Shown here piece by piece: positions 20,002 through 28,949 of a stretch of DNA of 64,000 bases (its first letter is position 1; the number at the start of each line of letters is the position of its first letter). The translations under genes and the position numbers were made by a program. Below the pieces are notes generated by a model. The model ran no database searches. It was not told the DNA's origin and worked only from the letters and a program-made list of their open reading frames with translations. The stretch is from Stieleria magnilauensis (GTDB taxonomy: Bacteria > Planctomycetota > Planctomycetia > Pirellulales > Pirellulaceae), in assembly GCA_007753675.1 (NCBI GenBank), contig CP036432.1, forward strand, positions 6,946,233 through 7,010,232, given 5' to 3'.

Positions 20002-21345
20002 ATGAAAACAAAACGTCATCCCAACGCAGTTCGTCGCATTGCCTGCTCGGCTGCGATCCTCGGGGCAATATTCGTTGCTGGCGTGTTTGGCCCCGTGCTT
20101 GGACCTGAGCGTTCCGCCGTCGGCCAGGAGCGTCCCCCACAGATGCTGAAGGTGCGGATCTCCGATGACGGTCATTCGTTCGTACTGGGAGACTCGGGCA
20201 AGCCCTTCGTTCCATGGGGTTTCAACTATCTCGGCGAATACGGCAAGCTGGTCGAGGAGTCGTGGGACAGCGATTGGGAACGCGTCGAACGAGACTTTCG
20301 CGGCATGCGAAATCTCGGCGCCAACGTCGTTCGCATTCATCTGCAGTTTGGCACCTACATGACAGGGCCGGATCAGTTCGACCAGGCACAACTCGACCGG
20401 CTGAAGCAGATGCTCGACCTCGCCAGCCAAGTCGGTTTGTACCTCGACGTCACCGGGCTGAGCTGTTACCGCTTGAACCGCATTCCCGCCTGGTACGACG
20501 CGCTGGACGAGTCGGAGCGGTGGGCTGTTCAGGCACGTTGGTGGAAGAGGATTGCCAAAACATGCAGTGGCCATCCCGCCGTCTTTTGCTACGACCTGAT
20601 GAACGAACCGATCGTTGGCGGGACGCCCAAGGAGGGCGAACCACGTTGGGTCGGCGGCGAAATCGACGGTCTCTACTTTGTGCAGCGGATTTCACTGGAA
20701 CCAGGCACGCGGCCTGTCGATGCAAGCCCACACGCGTCAGCAAGGGGCCACGCGGCGCCCCTCGCTGACGCGTCGGGCTGGCGTGATCGCATTGAATTCA
20801 AAAGATCGACCAAATCGACAGGCCGCACGCGAACGCGCAGCGAAATCGCCGAAGCGTGGGTCACGATGTTGACAGCAGCGATTCGAGAACAGGATGCACA
20901 GACGCCCATCACCGTCGGTGTGATCCCCTGGGCGATGGTCTGGCCCAATGCCAAGCCGTTCTTCTACTCCCCCGAAATCGCCAAGCACTTTGACTTCGTG
21001 AGCATTCACGCCTACCCCGGCAAGGACAAATTCGATCAGGACATCGCCGCGCTGGCGGTGTACGACATCGGCAAGCCGCTCGTCATTGAAGAGACGTTCC
21101 CGCTGAGTTGCTCAATCGATGACATGGATCGCTTCATCGAGGGCGGTAAAGATCACGTCGACGGTTGGATCAGTCATTACTTTGGCTATTCGATCCAAGA
21201 GCATGCCGCAGGAGCCGAGCCACATGGTGTCGCGCCCGAATCACCATTCGGCGTCACGGTCGCAGATTTCCTTCAGTACTGGAGCCAAAAGGGTCAGTCG
21301 ATTTCGACGACGCTGCCCCCAGCGATTAATCATGGCCGGGACTAA
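20002..21345 (+). CDS. GH5-like glycoside hydrolase (cellulase fold) with in-frame MITE insertion
   Basis: A 447-aa secreted (alpha/beta)8 glycosidase. The N-terminal hydrophobic segment at 13-34 acts as signal or anchor. Family features are GFNYLGEY near 73-80, GANVVRIHLQFG near 106-117, the acid/base Glu in CYDLMNEP (Glu202), SIHAYPG near 334-340 and a candidate nucleophile Glu in VIEETFPL (363-364). Residues 238-277 are encoded by a 114-bp mobile element plus one copy of its 6-bp target duplication. Removing those 120 bases restores an uninterrupted PGTR-TRSEIAEAW. The extra loop follows the acid/base strand region and precedes the rest of the barrel, so folding may or may not survive. Substrate unknown. 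Confidence 0.85.
   Translation: MKTKRHPNAVRRIACSAAILGAIFVAGVFGPVLGPERSAVGQERPPQMLKVRISDDGHSFVLGDSGKPFVPWGFNYLGEYGKLVEESWDSDWERVERDFRGMRNLGANVVRIHLQFGTYMTGPDQFDQAQLDRLKQMLDLASQVGLYLDVTGLSCYRLNRIPAWYDALDESERWAVQARWWKRIAKTCSGHPAVFCYDLMNEPIVGGTPKEGEPRWVGGEIDGLYFVQRISLEPGTRPVDASPHASARGHAAPLADASGWRDRIEFKRSTKSTGRTRTRSEIAEAWVTMLTAAIREQDAQTPITVGVIPWAMVWPNAKPFFYSPEIAKHFDFVSIHAYPGKDKFDQDIAALAVYDIGKPLVIEETFPLSCSIDDMDRFIEGGKDHVDGWISHYFGYSIQEHAAGAEPHGVAPESPFGVTVADFLQYWSQKGQSISTTLPPAINHGRD
20711..20824. mobile_element. 114-bp MITE, copy 2, inserted in frame inside the GH5-like gene
   Basis: Perfect 11-bp terminal inverted repeats (GGCCTGTCGAT / ATCGACAGGCC) and a target duplication GCACGC at 20705-20710 and 20825-20830. 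The interior is an imperfect foldback around GACGCGTCAGCGAGGGGC. It is in opposite orientation to the copy at 11391-11502. No stop codon occurs in the host gene's frame, and 114 + 6 = 120 bases keeps the frame. Confidence 0.88.
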
Positions 21346-21410
21346 CCCAGTGGCACGCGACATCCACGCCACCACACTCGCTTGATCTCCTCGTCGTTGG
21401 CCCGCAGCAA

Positions 21411-22592
21411 TCACTGCAATCGTGAGAATTCGGCAAGCAGTTGCCAACAAACGAACTGCATCCGGGGCAGATGGAAGGGGCCTTTCCAGAGGTTGCCTTT
21501 CAAGGTCGAGCTGATGGAACCGTCACGGTGCAGATAGCCGAACCATTCGCCGTGATCCGCGTCGGGGAAGTGCGAGTAGGTCCAGTCGTGAATCATCCGA
21601 TGCCAGCGCTCGTACTTGGGGTCGGACGTAAGCAGAGAGGCAAACAGCGTGGCGATGATCGCTTCGTTCTGAGGCCACCAAAATTTCATGTCGTGCCAGT
21701 ATTCCTGAACCGGCAGGCCATTCACGTCGACGAAGTAGAGTATGCCGCCGGTCTGCGGGTCCCAGCCCCGCTGCCACATCCAGTCCAGCATCTGACAGCC
21801 GGTGCGAATCAGTTCGCCATCCCCCCGTCGCTTGCCTTCCAGCATGATGAACCAGGCGCCTTCGATCGCGTGCCCCGGATTCAGCGTGCGGCCGTCGAAA
21901 TGGTCGATGATCTCGCCGTTGGGGCCGACCGTCTCCATCACACACTGAATGTCCTCTTTGAGATGGAATCGCCGAATGTCATTGACACTGCGGTCGATCC
22001 ACTCGTTGGCCTCGGGTAAGTCGATCGACTCACGTAGCTCTTGGGCGGTCGCGATCGTGATCATCGGAAATCCGAGTCCACGCAGGGGACGTGTGTCGGT
22101 GAATTTGGGATCGATGCCCTGTGGATCCAGGTTGTGGTCAATGAAACGTTGAAACGTCCGTTTCGCCTTTTCGGCATATCGTTGGTCGCCAGTCGCTTTG
22201 GCCAATTCCCCGAACGCGATCGCGGCAAAACTTTCTGAGAATGCGTAGCGTCGCTTACGAATCGGTTTGCCATCGCGGGTGACATGAAACCACATCCGAC
22301 CGTCACGGGGATCAAAGCAATGATCGTCGAGAAACTGTGCACCGTGCTTGGCCAGTTCGAGCCATTCCGGCCGTTGCTCGACGTTGTTGTAAAGTTCCCC
22401 CAGCAGCCAAGTGAAGCGTCCCTGCTGCCAAACGCCCTTGTCGGTGTCGATGACGGTGCCGTCACGATCAAGCGACATCATGAAACCGCCATGCTCTCGA
22501 TCGACACAGTGCTTTATCCAAAACGGCAGCGTGTCGTCGAGCAAGCCGTCACGGTACGTCGAAATCAACTCCTTTCGGCGAATCTTATCCAT
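21411..22592 (-). CDS. AGE family epimerase/isomerase (N-acylglucosamine 2-epimerase-like)
   Basis: A 393-aa cytosolic (alpha/alpha)6-barrel protein starting at ATG 22592 (MDKIRRKELISTYRDG); the frame extends to 22706 without family-like sequence. Characteristic motifs are WIKHCVDREHGGFMMSLDRDG, KGVWQQGRFTWLLGELY, RKRRYAFSESFAAIAFGEL, NPGHAIEGAWFIMLEG with the candidate catalytic His, FWWPQNEAIIATL and HGEWFGYLHRDG. Members interconvert N-acylglucosamine/mannosamine or act on unmodified sugars and disaccharides; specificity cannot be read here. It is near a divergently read sugar-type AraC regulator and PIG-L deacetylase. Confidence 0.9.
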   Translation of the reverse strand: MDKIRRKELISTYRDGLLDDTLPFWIKHCVDREHGGFMMSLDRDGTVIDTDKGVWQQGRFTWLLGELYNNVEQRPEWLELAKHGAQFLDDHCFDPRDGRMWFHVTRDGKPIRKRRYAFSESFAAIAFGELAKATGDQRYAEKAKRTFQRFIDHNLDPQGIDPKFTDTRPLRGLGFPMITIATAQELRESIDLPEANEWIDRSVNDIRRFHLKEDIQCVMETVGPNGEIIDHFDGRTLNPGHAIEGAWFIMLEGKRRGDGELIRTGCQMLDWMWQRGWDPQTGGILYFVDVNGLPVQEYWHDMKFWWPQNEAIIATLFASLLTSDPKYERWHRMIHDWTYSHFPDADHGEWFGYLHRDGSISSTLKGNLWKGPFHLPRMQFVCWQLLAEFSRLQ

Positions 22593-22746
22593 CGACCTTG
22601 ACTCCAACATTCCGTATTCGGTTGAACCATCACATACCCGGCAAGTTAGTCGACCTTGTAATCCATTGGAAATACCAATCAGTCGCAATGAACGTCGCCC
22701 ATCCATGTCGGCAATGCACCGTGATGGCGAAGCGAAGTCGGGCCCA

Positions 22747-23628
22747 TCAAATCGAGGTGCGGAACCGGGTTCGGTATTCTCGCGGCGTCATCTGTCGAAG
22801 CTGCCGGAACCGGCGGTTGAAGTTGGACAGATTGGAAAATCCGGCCTGATGGCAAATCGAAACAACGGCAGCGTTGCTGTCGCAGAGCAGTCGACAGGCG
22901 AGCCCGATGCGCAACTCGTTGATGTAGGCAGAGACCGTGCGGCCAGTTGACTGCTTGAAAAAGCGGCTGAACGCGGACGGATTCATGTCAGCCAAGTCCG
23001 CTAATTCATGATGGCTGAGATCAGGATCGGAAAGATTGCCGGCGATGTGATCACAAATCGTCTGGATGCGTGTTTCCATGGCATCGTTTGCAACGCCGAC
23101 AGCAAGGTATCGGTAGTGCTCACTCGCCAGCGTCTTGGCCGCGTTGCAGCGAGACAACCGGTCCAGGATCGATAGCAGTCCGATCAATCGCGAAGGTCCC
23201 ACCGCAGTGATCAGTGCTTCCATGCGGCGACCCACTTCGACGGCGACGTCGTCAGGAAACCAAAGCCCTCGCTTGGCTCGCTCCAGAAGCCTCGCAATCA
23301 CTTCCATTTCGACGCAGGAAAAGAAATCGGGTCCAAGAAAATCCGGATGAAACTGGAGCACAATCGCCGCGTGTCGATCATAGGGCTGGCCACGATACTC
23401 GTCCGACGCCCAAGTGTGAGGAAGCTGCGAACCACTGAGTACCAGGTCGTGATCGCCGTAGCTGCCAATGTGGTCGCCGACGATCCGAGAACCCGAGCCT
23501 TTGGCGATGTAGGTCAGCTCGACTTCGGGATGGCGGTGCCACTTCACCGGCGAACGCAGCGCAGATCGGTCGAAGCACCGAAACGATTCGCCCGACGACG
23601 GGACCAGTTTTTCGTAGGAGGGCTTCAT
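22747..23628 (-). CDS. AraC family transcriptional regulator
   Basis: A 293-aa regulator from ATG 23628 (MKPSYEKLVPSSGESF). The N-terminal cupin sensor domain carries WHRHPEVELTYIAKGSG and SQLPHTW. The C-terminal ~100 residues hold two helix-turn-helices: LSHHELADLADMNPSAFSRFFKQSTG and AVVSICHQAGFSNLSNFNRRFRQ followed by MTPREYR. It probably controls sugar-use genes nearby. It is divergent from the PIG-L/oxidoreductase pair, with an interval of ~190 bases that may be its operator. Confidence 0.93.
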   Translation of the reverse strand: MKPSYEKLVPSSGESFRCFDRSALRSPVKWHRHPEVELTYIAKGSGSRIVGDHIGSYGDHDLVLSGSQLPHTWASDEYRGQPYDRHAAIVLQFHPDFLGPDFFSCVEMEVIARLLERAKRGLWFPDDVAVEVGRRMEALITAVGPSRLIGLLSILDRLSRCNAAKTLASEHYRYLAVGVANDAMETRIQTICDHIAGNLSDPDLSHHELADLADMNPSAFSRFFKQSTGRTVSAYINELRIGLACRLLCDSNAAVVSICHQAGFSNLSNFNRRFRQLRQMTPREYRTRFRTSI

Positions 23629-23821
23629 GGGAACACTCTGGCATGCGTTTGGGATGCGCACAGAAAGTACGCATTCGTGCAAAGATGCGCCTACAAACGA
23701 AAATAAAAAACATCCATGCGCACAAATTGTATCAGATCATGCGAATGGAGAGGAGGAAACCGTTGGCAAAAAATGGATCATTGAACCACTGAAACAACCC
23801 GTTCCCAACGAGGCTCGCTTC

Positions 23822-24604
23822 GTGCCCCCTACCAACGACCAACCGGATCGCAGAGTTGCGTTAGCACTGATGGCGCATCCCGACGATGCCGAAATCACTT
23901 GTGCCGGCACCTTGATCCGACTTGCTGAATCCGGCTGGGACGTTCACATCGCCACCACCACGGCCGGTGATTGCGGGGCACTGGAGGGATCGCCCGAAGA
24001 AATTGCAAAAATACGGATCGCCGAAGGGACTCGTGCCGCCGAGTCCGTGGGGCTGAGCTTTCATTGCCTGGGACAACCCGACGGTCGAGTTGTTTATGAC
24101 CGCGATTCGTTGCAGCAAACGATCGATCTGTTTCGTCAGATCGCGCCGACGCTTGTGATCACGATGCCGTTGTCCGACTACCACGCCGACCATGAGGTCA
24201 CCGGCCAGCTTGGACGGGCAGCGAGTTTCGTCTACGCGGCGCCGAACGCATCGGCGGTTCCATTGAAGAAAGGCTCTACCGTTCCGTACCTGTACTACTG
24301 CGACGGACATGGCGGTGTGGATCGGATGGGCAATCCGATCGAGCCGACGGTCTGCGTGGACATCACTGAACAGCTTGACCGCAAGACCGAAATGTTGGCC
24401 TGTCACGCGAGTCAACGCGAATGGTTGAAGGCACACAACGGCATTGACGAGTACCTGTCGATGATGCGCGATTATTGCGCCGATCGAGGCCGCCAGTTCG
24501 GAACCGAAGCCGCCGAGGCCTTTGTGCAGCATCGCGGGCATGGGCATCCCCGTGAAGACCTTTTGGCAGAACGCTTTCCGCTGCGTTCGTTGAGTGACCA
24601 CTAA
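23822..24604 (+). CDS. PIG-L family deacetylase
   Basis: A LmbE/PIG-L type zinc-dependent N-deacetylase, 260 aa from GTG 23822. The frame is open to 23627, with ATG at 23654 as an alternative, but the residues before VALALMAHPDDAE do not look like family. The metal-binding motif is AHPDDAE, and the second His comes from YHADHE. TTTAGDCGALEG and LGQPDGRV are also characteristic. These enzymes remove acetyl groups from N-acetyl sugars. It is followed by an oxidoreductase 36 bases downstream, probably co-transcribed. Confidence 0.87.
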   Translation: MPPTNDQPDRRVALALMAHPDDAEITCAGTLIRLAESGWDVHIATTTAGDCGALEGSPEEIAKIRIAEGTRAAESVGLSFHCLGQPDGRVVYDRDSLQQTIDLFRQIAPTLVITMPLSDYHADHEVTGQLGRAASFVYAAPNASAVPLKKGSTVPYLYYCDGHGGVDRMGNPIEPTVCVDITEQLDRKTEMLACHASQREWLKAHNGIDEYLSMMRDYCADRGRQFGTEAAEAFVQHRGHGHPREDLLAERFPLRSLSDH

Positions 24605-24640
24605 CCCTTTCGGATCCCACGTTCCATACCTTGGACAAAA

Positions 24641-25969
24641 ATGAATATGCACCAATCCAATCCGAGTTCATCGACGCCGAATCGCCGTACCGCTTTACTG
24701 AGCGGGAGTGCCTTGTCGGCGGCAATCATAACGAACACCACGACGAAAGGCCTGCACGCATCCGATGGCGAAAGTCGTGATCCCAAGCGAGTCGTCAAGA
24801 TCGCACTGATCGGTTCGGGAGGACGCGGTACCGGGGCGATCAACGATTCATTGACCATCAACGAAAACGTACAGCTGATCGCGCTGGCTGATATAGACCG
24901 CGATCATTGCGAACGAACACTGGCCGCCATGTCTCGACGACACGGCGACAAAGTCGATGTCAAACCGGAACGAATCCACATCGGACTCGATGCCTACAAA
25001 CAGGTACTGTCGGACCCCGATGTCGACCTGGTGCTCATCGCATCGCCGCCCGGGTTCCATCCCCTGCACGCAAGTGAAGCGGTCAAAGCGGGCAAACACG
25101 TCTTCTGTGAAAAACCATCCTGCGTCGACGCCGCAGGCTATCAAACCTGCCTGGCAACCCACGACGAAGCCGTCAAGAACGGAACCGCGATCGTGACCGG
25201 CACGCAGTACCGCAGACAAGTCAACTACATGGGAGCCGTCGAACAAATCCGCGAAGGGTTGATCGGCGACATCATCAGCGCCACCAGTCGGTACTGCTCC
25301 AACGGAATTTGGTTCAAGAACCGCAAGGACGGCATGACCGACACGCAGTACCAAATCTACAACTGGATGCACTTCAACTGGCTGGCCGGAGATCAAATCT
25401 GCGAACAAGCGGTCCACAACATCGACGCAATGAACTGGGTGATGGGGTCTGCTCCCGAAACCGCGTACGGCTGCGGCGGCCGGTTCACTCGGCCCGAAGG
25501 CAGCGAGATGTGGGACAGCATGTCGATCGATTACACCTACCCTGGCAACCGCACGCTGTCGTTTACCTGTCGCCAAATCCCTGGGACTCAGGGCGACAAC
25601 GGCAACGTGATCTACGGCAGCAAAGGCATTGCCACGATCGATGCGGGCAGTGGTGGATCACGCATCACCGACCGCGACGGAAAAGAGCTGTGGTCGATGA
25701 AGGGAAGCATTGCCGACGCCTACAAACAAGAACACAAAGACCTGGTCGATTCCATCCGATCCGGCGAGCCGATTGTCGAATTCAGGCAGACCGCCGAAAG
25801 TTCGCTGACCGCTGTGATGGGGCGGATGGCCGCCTACACCGGACAAAAAGTCACTTGGGATTTCATGAGCAAAGAATCGACGCTCGACCTTTTCCCGGCA
25901 CACTTGGATTGGAACGGCGAACTCCCCGAGCCCGCTCACGCCATTCCTGGTAAAGTGAAGTTGACTTGA
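24641..25969 (+). CDS. Gfo/Idh/MocA family oxidoreductase with Tat-like signal
   Basis: A 442-aa exported dehydrogenase. NRRTALLSGSALSAAII near residues 14-30 resembles a Tat signal. The Rossmann motif is IALIGSGGRGTG near 54-65, the family EKP motif is HVFCEKPSC, and the C-terminal domain contains NWLAGDQICEQAVHNIDAMNWVMG with the usual His and the GTQYRRQ block. It lies directly after the PIG-L gene. Substrate presumably a sugar derivative. Confidence 0.9.
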   Translation: MNMHQSNPSSSTPNRRTALLSGSALSAAIITNTTTKGLHASDGESRDPKRVVKIALIGSGGRGTGAINDSLTINENVQLIALADIDRDHCERTLAAMSRRHGDKVDVKPERIHIGLDAYKQVLSDPDVDLVLIASPPGFHPLHASEAVKAGKHVFCEKPSCVDAAGYQTCLATHDEAVKNGTAIVTGTQYRRQVNYMGAVEQIREGLIGDIISATSRYCSNGIWFKNRKDGMTDTQYQIYNWMHFNWLAGDQICEQAVHNIDAMNWVMGSAPETAYGCGGRFTRPEGSEMWDSMSIDYTYPGNRTLSFTCRQIPGTQGDNGNVIYGSKGIATIDAGSGGSRITDRDGKELWSMKGSIADAYKQEHKDLVDSIRSGEPIVEFRQTAESSLTAVMGRMAAYTGQKVTWDFMSKESTLDLFPAHLDWNGELPEPAHAIPGKVKLT

Positions 25970-26222
25970 AGTTTGTCCGCTGCCACGTTCAATGCGTGGA
26001 ACAGGCGACGTATCCTTTTTCAATGGCGGTTGCTTCTCCAATCGCCTTCCTACCCAACCTGCTTGCCTGGGCGTAGGCAGATTGTTGATCCATCAATGTC
26101 GCCGATGTGTCGACCTTTTCTCTTTTTCGATCAACCAGGACGCCGACGCGCATCGTCGCGTCGAAGACGGTGTTGATCGTGGAACGGTCGCGGTGGTGAA
26201 TTCTGTTTGAGAGGACGGGGTA

Positions 26223-26903
26223 ATGGTGGCCGCGAGATTACAACGCATGATGATCGAAGCAGCAGTGTTTGACATGGACGGGTTGATGATCGACTCGCAG
26301 CCTTTTTGGCAAGAAGCCCAACTTGAGATCTTTGCCCAGATCGGCGTCGCCATCACCCGACAGGACACGATCGACACGACGGGAATGCGGGTCGACGAGA
26401 TTGTCCAACGGTGCTATGAACAGACGCCTTGGGAATCGGTCAGTCGCGAAGACGTTTGCAGCCGAATCGTCGACCGGGTGATCGAACTGGTGCAAACGCA
26501 CAAGCCCGCGATGCCCGGATTGAACCAGGCCATTGGCGTTTGCCAACAGGCAGGATTGAAACTCGCACTCGCGTCATCGTCACCGATGACGTTGATTCAG
26601 GCGACGATCGACGCGCTCGATCTGCATGGCGTTTTCCAAGCGATCGTGTCGGGTGCGGAGTTGCGGTACTCAAAGCCTCATCCGGAAGTCTACCTCAACG
26701 CCTGCGATGCGCTGGGTGTCCAGCCTTTCCGGTGTCTCGCCTTGGAGGACTCGTTCATCGGGCTACTGGCCGCCAAAGCAGCTCAGATGAAAACCATTGT
26801 CATTCCCGAAGCGGCCGCCGCCGATCAAAAACACTTTGTCATCGCCGATCGACAGCTTCCCTCGCTGCACGATTTGTCTGCCGATCTGCTCGGTGCGCTC
26901 TAA
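26223..26903 (+). CDS. hxpB: HAD hydrolase, hexitol/2-deoxyglucose-6-phosphate phosphatase type
   Basis: A 226-aa cytosolic haloacid-dehalogenase phosphatase. Motif I is AVFDMDGLMIDSQPFW, motif II ALASSSP, motif III YSKPHPEVYL and motif IV ALEDSFIGLLAAKAA. The segment after motif I (QAQLEIFAQIGVAITR, TGMRVDEIV) and the end (HFVIADRQLPSLHDL) strongly resemble E. coli HxpB/YniC as I recall it. The start could be ATG 26223 or 26247. It stands alone between the oxidoreductase and the potassium channel. Confidence 0.87.
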   Translation: MVAARLQRMMIEAAVFDMDGLMIDSQPFWQEAQLEIFAQIGVAITRQDTIDTTGMRVDEIVQRCYEQTPWESVSREDVCSRIVDRVIELVQTHKPAMPGLNQAIGVCQQAGLKLALASSSPMTLIQATIDALDLHGVFQAIVSGAELRYSKPHPEVYLNACDALGVQPFRCLALEDSFIGLLAAKAAQMKTIVIPEAAAADQKHFVIADRQLPSLHDLSADLLGAL

Positions 26904-27138
26904 GCACGGCAAAATGAATCTGGCAGAATCACGACCTGCAGCTGTCCGGATTCTCGGTTCGGTCGCGGCGAGAGCCCAAGCGATTGGATTCATTTGCCGG
27001 TAGACTCCGGTCAGCTCTTCCACTGGTCATCACCGTCGAAGAGCCGCCCCCTGACCTGTTTTTGCCTTCGCTACGCGGTATCGATGTCACGGCGTTCGGG
27101 CGCGCGTCTAGAATGCTGATTACGACATCGGAAATGCA

Positions 27139-28827
27139 ATGAAATCGTTCACGACACTGTATCTGCATTTTATGCGCAACCGCGCAAGCCGCCGCAACTT
27201 GCGGGTGCTGACGCAGTTCGCGGTTACGATGCTCATCATGATCTCCGTCTACAGCGTGGTCTTCCATCACCTGATGGCGTGGGAGGGTCGGCGTTACAGC
27301 TGGATCACCGGCATCTACTGGACACTGACGGTGATGTCGACGCTGGGATTCGGCGACATTACGTTTCACACCGATCTGGGCCGGCTGTTCTCGATGCTGG
27401 TTTTGATGAGCGGAACTTTGTTTATGCTGATCCTGCTGCCCTTCACGTTCATTCAATTCTTCTACGCGCCGTGGATGCAGGCTCAGGAGGCCGCTCGGGC
27501 ACCGCGCGAACTGCCCGCCAATACCGAGGGTCACGTGATCGTGACGCACTACGGCCCGGTCGAGGCTGCCTTGATCAAGAAGCTGACGCAGTTCAAATAC
27601 CCGTACGTGATCCTTGTTTCGGAAGTCACCGAGGCGTTGCGACTTCATGACCAGGACTTGAAAGTCGTCGTGGGTGAATTGGACGATCCAGAGACCTATC
27701 GGCTGTTGCGCACTGAATCGGCCGCACTTGTGGCCACCATCGGCACCGACGTCATCAATACGAATGTCGCTTTCACGGCACGTGAAGTCTCCGAGACAGT
27801 CCCGATCGTCGCCACCGCCGCCAACGTTGCTTCGGTTGATATTCTGGAGCTTGCCGGTTGCACACGGGTGCTGCAGCTCGCTGAAATGATGGGCCGGTCG
27901 CTGGCCAGACGCGTGATCGGGCGGGATGCGAAATCGCACGTCATTGGGCAGTTCGATGATTTGTTGATCGCCGAGGCCAGCGCGGCGCGAACGCCGTTGG
28001 TCGGCAGAACGCTTCGCGAAATACGCCTCCGCGATCACGTCAATATCAGCGTGTCCGGTGTTTGGGAACGAGGCCGCTATCAAAACGCGGGTCCCGACAC
28101 GTTGATCACAGAGAATACCGTTTTGGTTCTGGCCGGAACACGCGCTCAACTCGAAGAATACGATAGCCTGTTCTGTATTTATCACTTGAGCAACGTGCCG
28201 GTCGTGATTCTCGGGTTCGGCCGTGTCGGGTCCGCGACCGCTCGTGGCCTCGATCAACAAGGGATCGATTTTCGGATCGTGGAAAAAAACGAGAAACGAA
28301 AATTCGATGACCGACTGATCGTAGGCGATGCGGCCGACCTTGAGATCCTCAAGCAAGCCGGCATCATGGAAACGTCTGCGGTGGTGATTACGACCCACGA
28401 CGACGCGTTGAATGTTTACCTGACGCTGTATTGTCGGCGGTTACGCGCGGATGTCCAGATCATCAGTCGCGCGACGCTCGAACGCAATGTCCACACCTTG
28501 CACCGCGCCGGTGCCGATTTCGTGATCTCCGAGGCATCGATGGGAGCCAACGTGCTCTTCAATCTCCTCCGTCGCAGCGACGTGTTGTTGCTCGCCGAAG
28601 GGCTGGACGTTTTCAAAGTGCGGGTGCCCCCGTCGCTTGCCGGCAAAACGCTTATTGAAGGCGCCGTGCGACAACGAACCGGCTGTAGCGTCATCGCCAT
28701 TGACGGCAACGACGGATTGCAAGTCAATCCGGATCCCAACACGACGCTCCCCGCAAATGCAGAGATGTTCGTGATCGGTACCGAGGAATCGCAACAACGC
28801 TTCTTGGATCTGCACCTGGATCGATAA
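27139..28827 (+). CDS. potassium channel with two cytosolic RCK (TrkA-N/TrkA-C) units
   Basis: A 562-aa inner-membrane protein. Residues ~25-45 are TM1; the pore helix and filter are STLGFGDI near 71-78, a GFGD variant of the K+ filter; TM2 is LGRLFSMLVLMSGTLFMLILLPFTF near 85-109. Two RCK blocks follow: the first with HVIVTHYGPVEAALIKKL near 131, the second with VVILGFGRVGSATARGLDQQG near 355 (GxGxxG, NAD binding). A TrkA-C domain ends the protein (PSLAGKTLIEGAVRQRTGCSVIAI). The first RCK has a weak glycine motif. Likely a ligand-gated K+ channel. Confidence 0.9.
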   Translation: MKSFTTLYLHFMRNRASRRNLRVLTQFAVTMLIMISVYSVVFHHLMAWEGRRYSWITGIYWTLTVMSTLGFGDITFHTDLGRLFSMLVLMSGTLFMLILLPFTFIQFFYAPWMQAQEAARAPRELPANTEGHVIVTHYGPVEAALIKKLTQFKYPYVILVSEVTEALRLHDQDLKVVVGELDDPETYRLLRTESAALVATIGTDVINTNVAFTAREVSETVPIVATAANVASVDILELAGCTRVLQLAEMMGRSLARRVIGRDAKSHVIGQFDDLLIAEASAARTPLVGRTLREIRLRDHVNISVSGVWERGRYQNAGPDTLITENTVLVLAGTRAQLEEYDSLFCIYHLSNVPVVILGFGRVGSATARGLDQQGIDFRIVEKNEKRKFDDRLIVGDAADLEILKQAGIMETSAVVITTHDDALNVYLTLYCRRLRADVQIISRATLERNVHTLHRAGADFVISEASMGANVLFNLLRRSDVLLLAEGLDVFKVRVPPSLAGKTLIEGAVRQRTGCSVIAIDGNDGLQVNPDPNTTLPANAEMFVIGTEESQQRFLDLHLDR

Positions 28828-28949
28828 CGACGCTCTGCAACTGCCGGATCGTTTTCCGGAACGTCACCAATCAATTCCTTAGACATCCGTCCCTCGATCC
28901 ATTTCCTCCGATTTCAGACTCGCTGACGAAACTGGCTTTGGAGAGAACA

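Noticed and set aside
26929-28398. 489-aa minus-strand frame opposite the potassium channel
   Set aside because: Long only because of GC-rich codon bias; no domain, and the plus strand has a clear channel/RCK protein.
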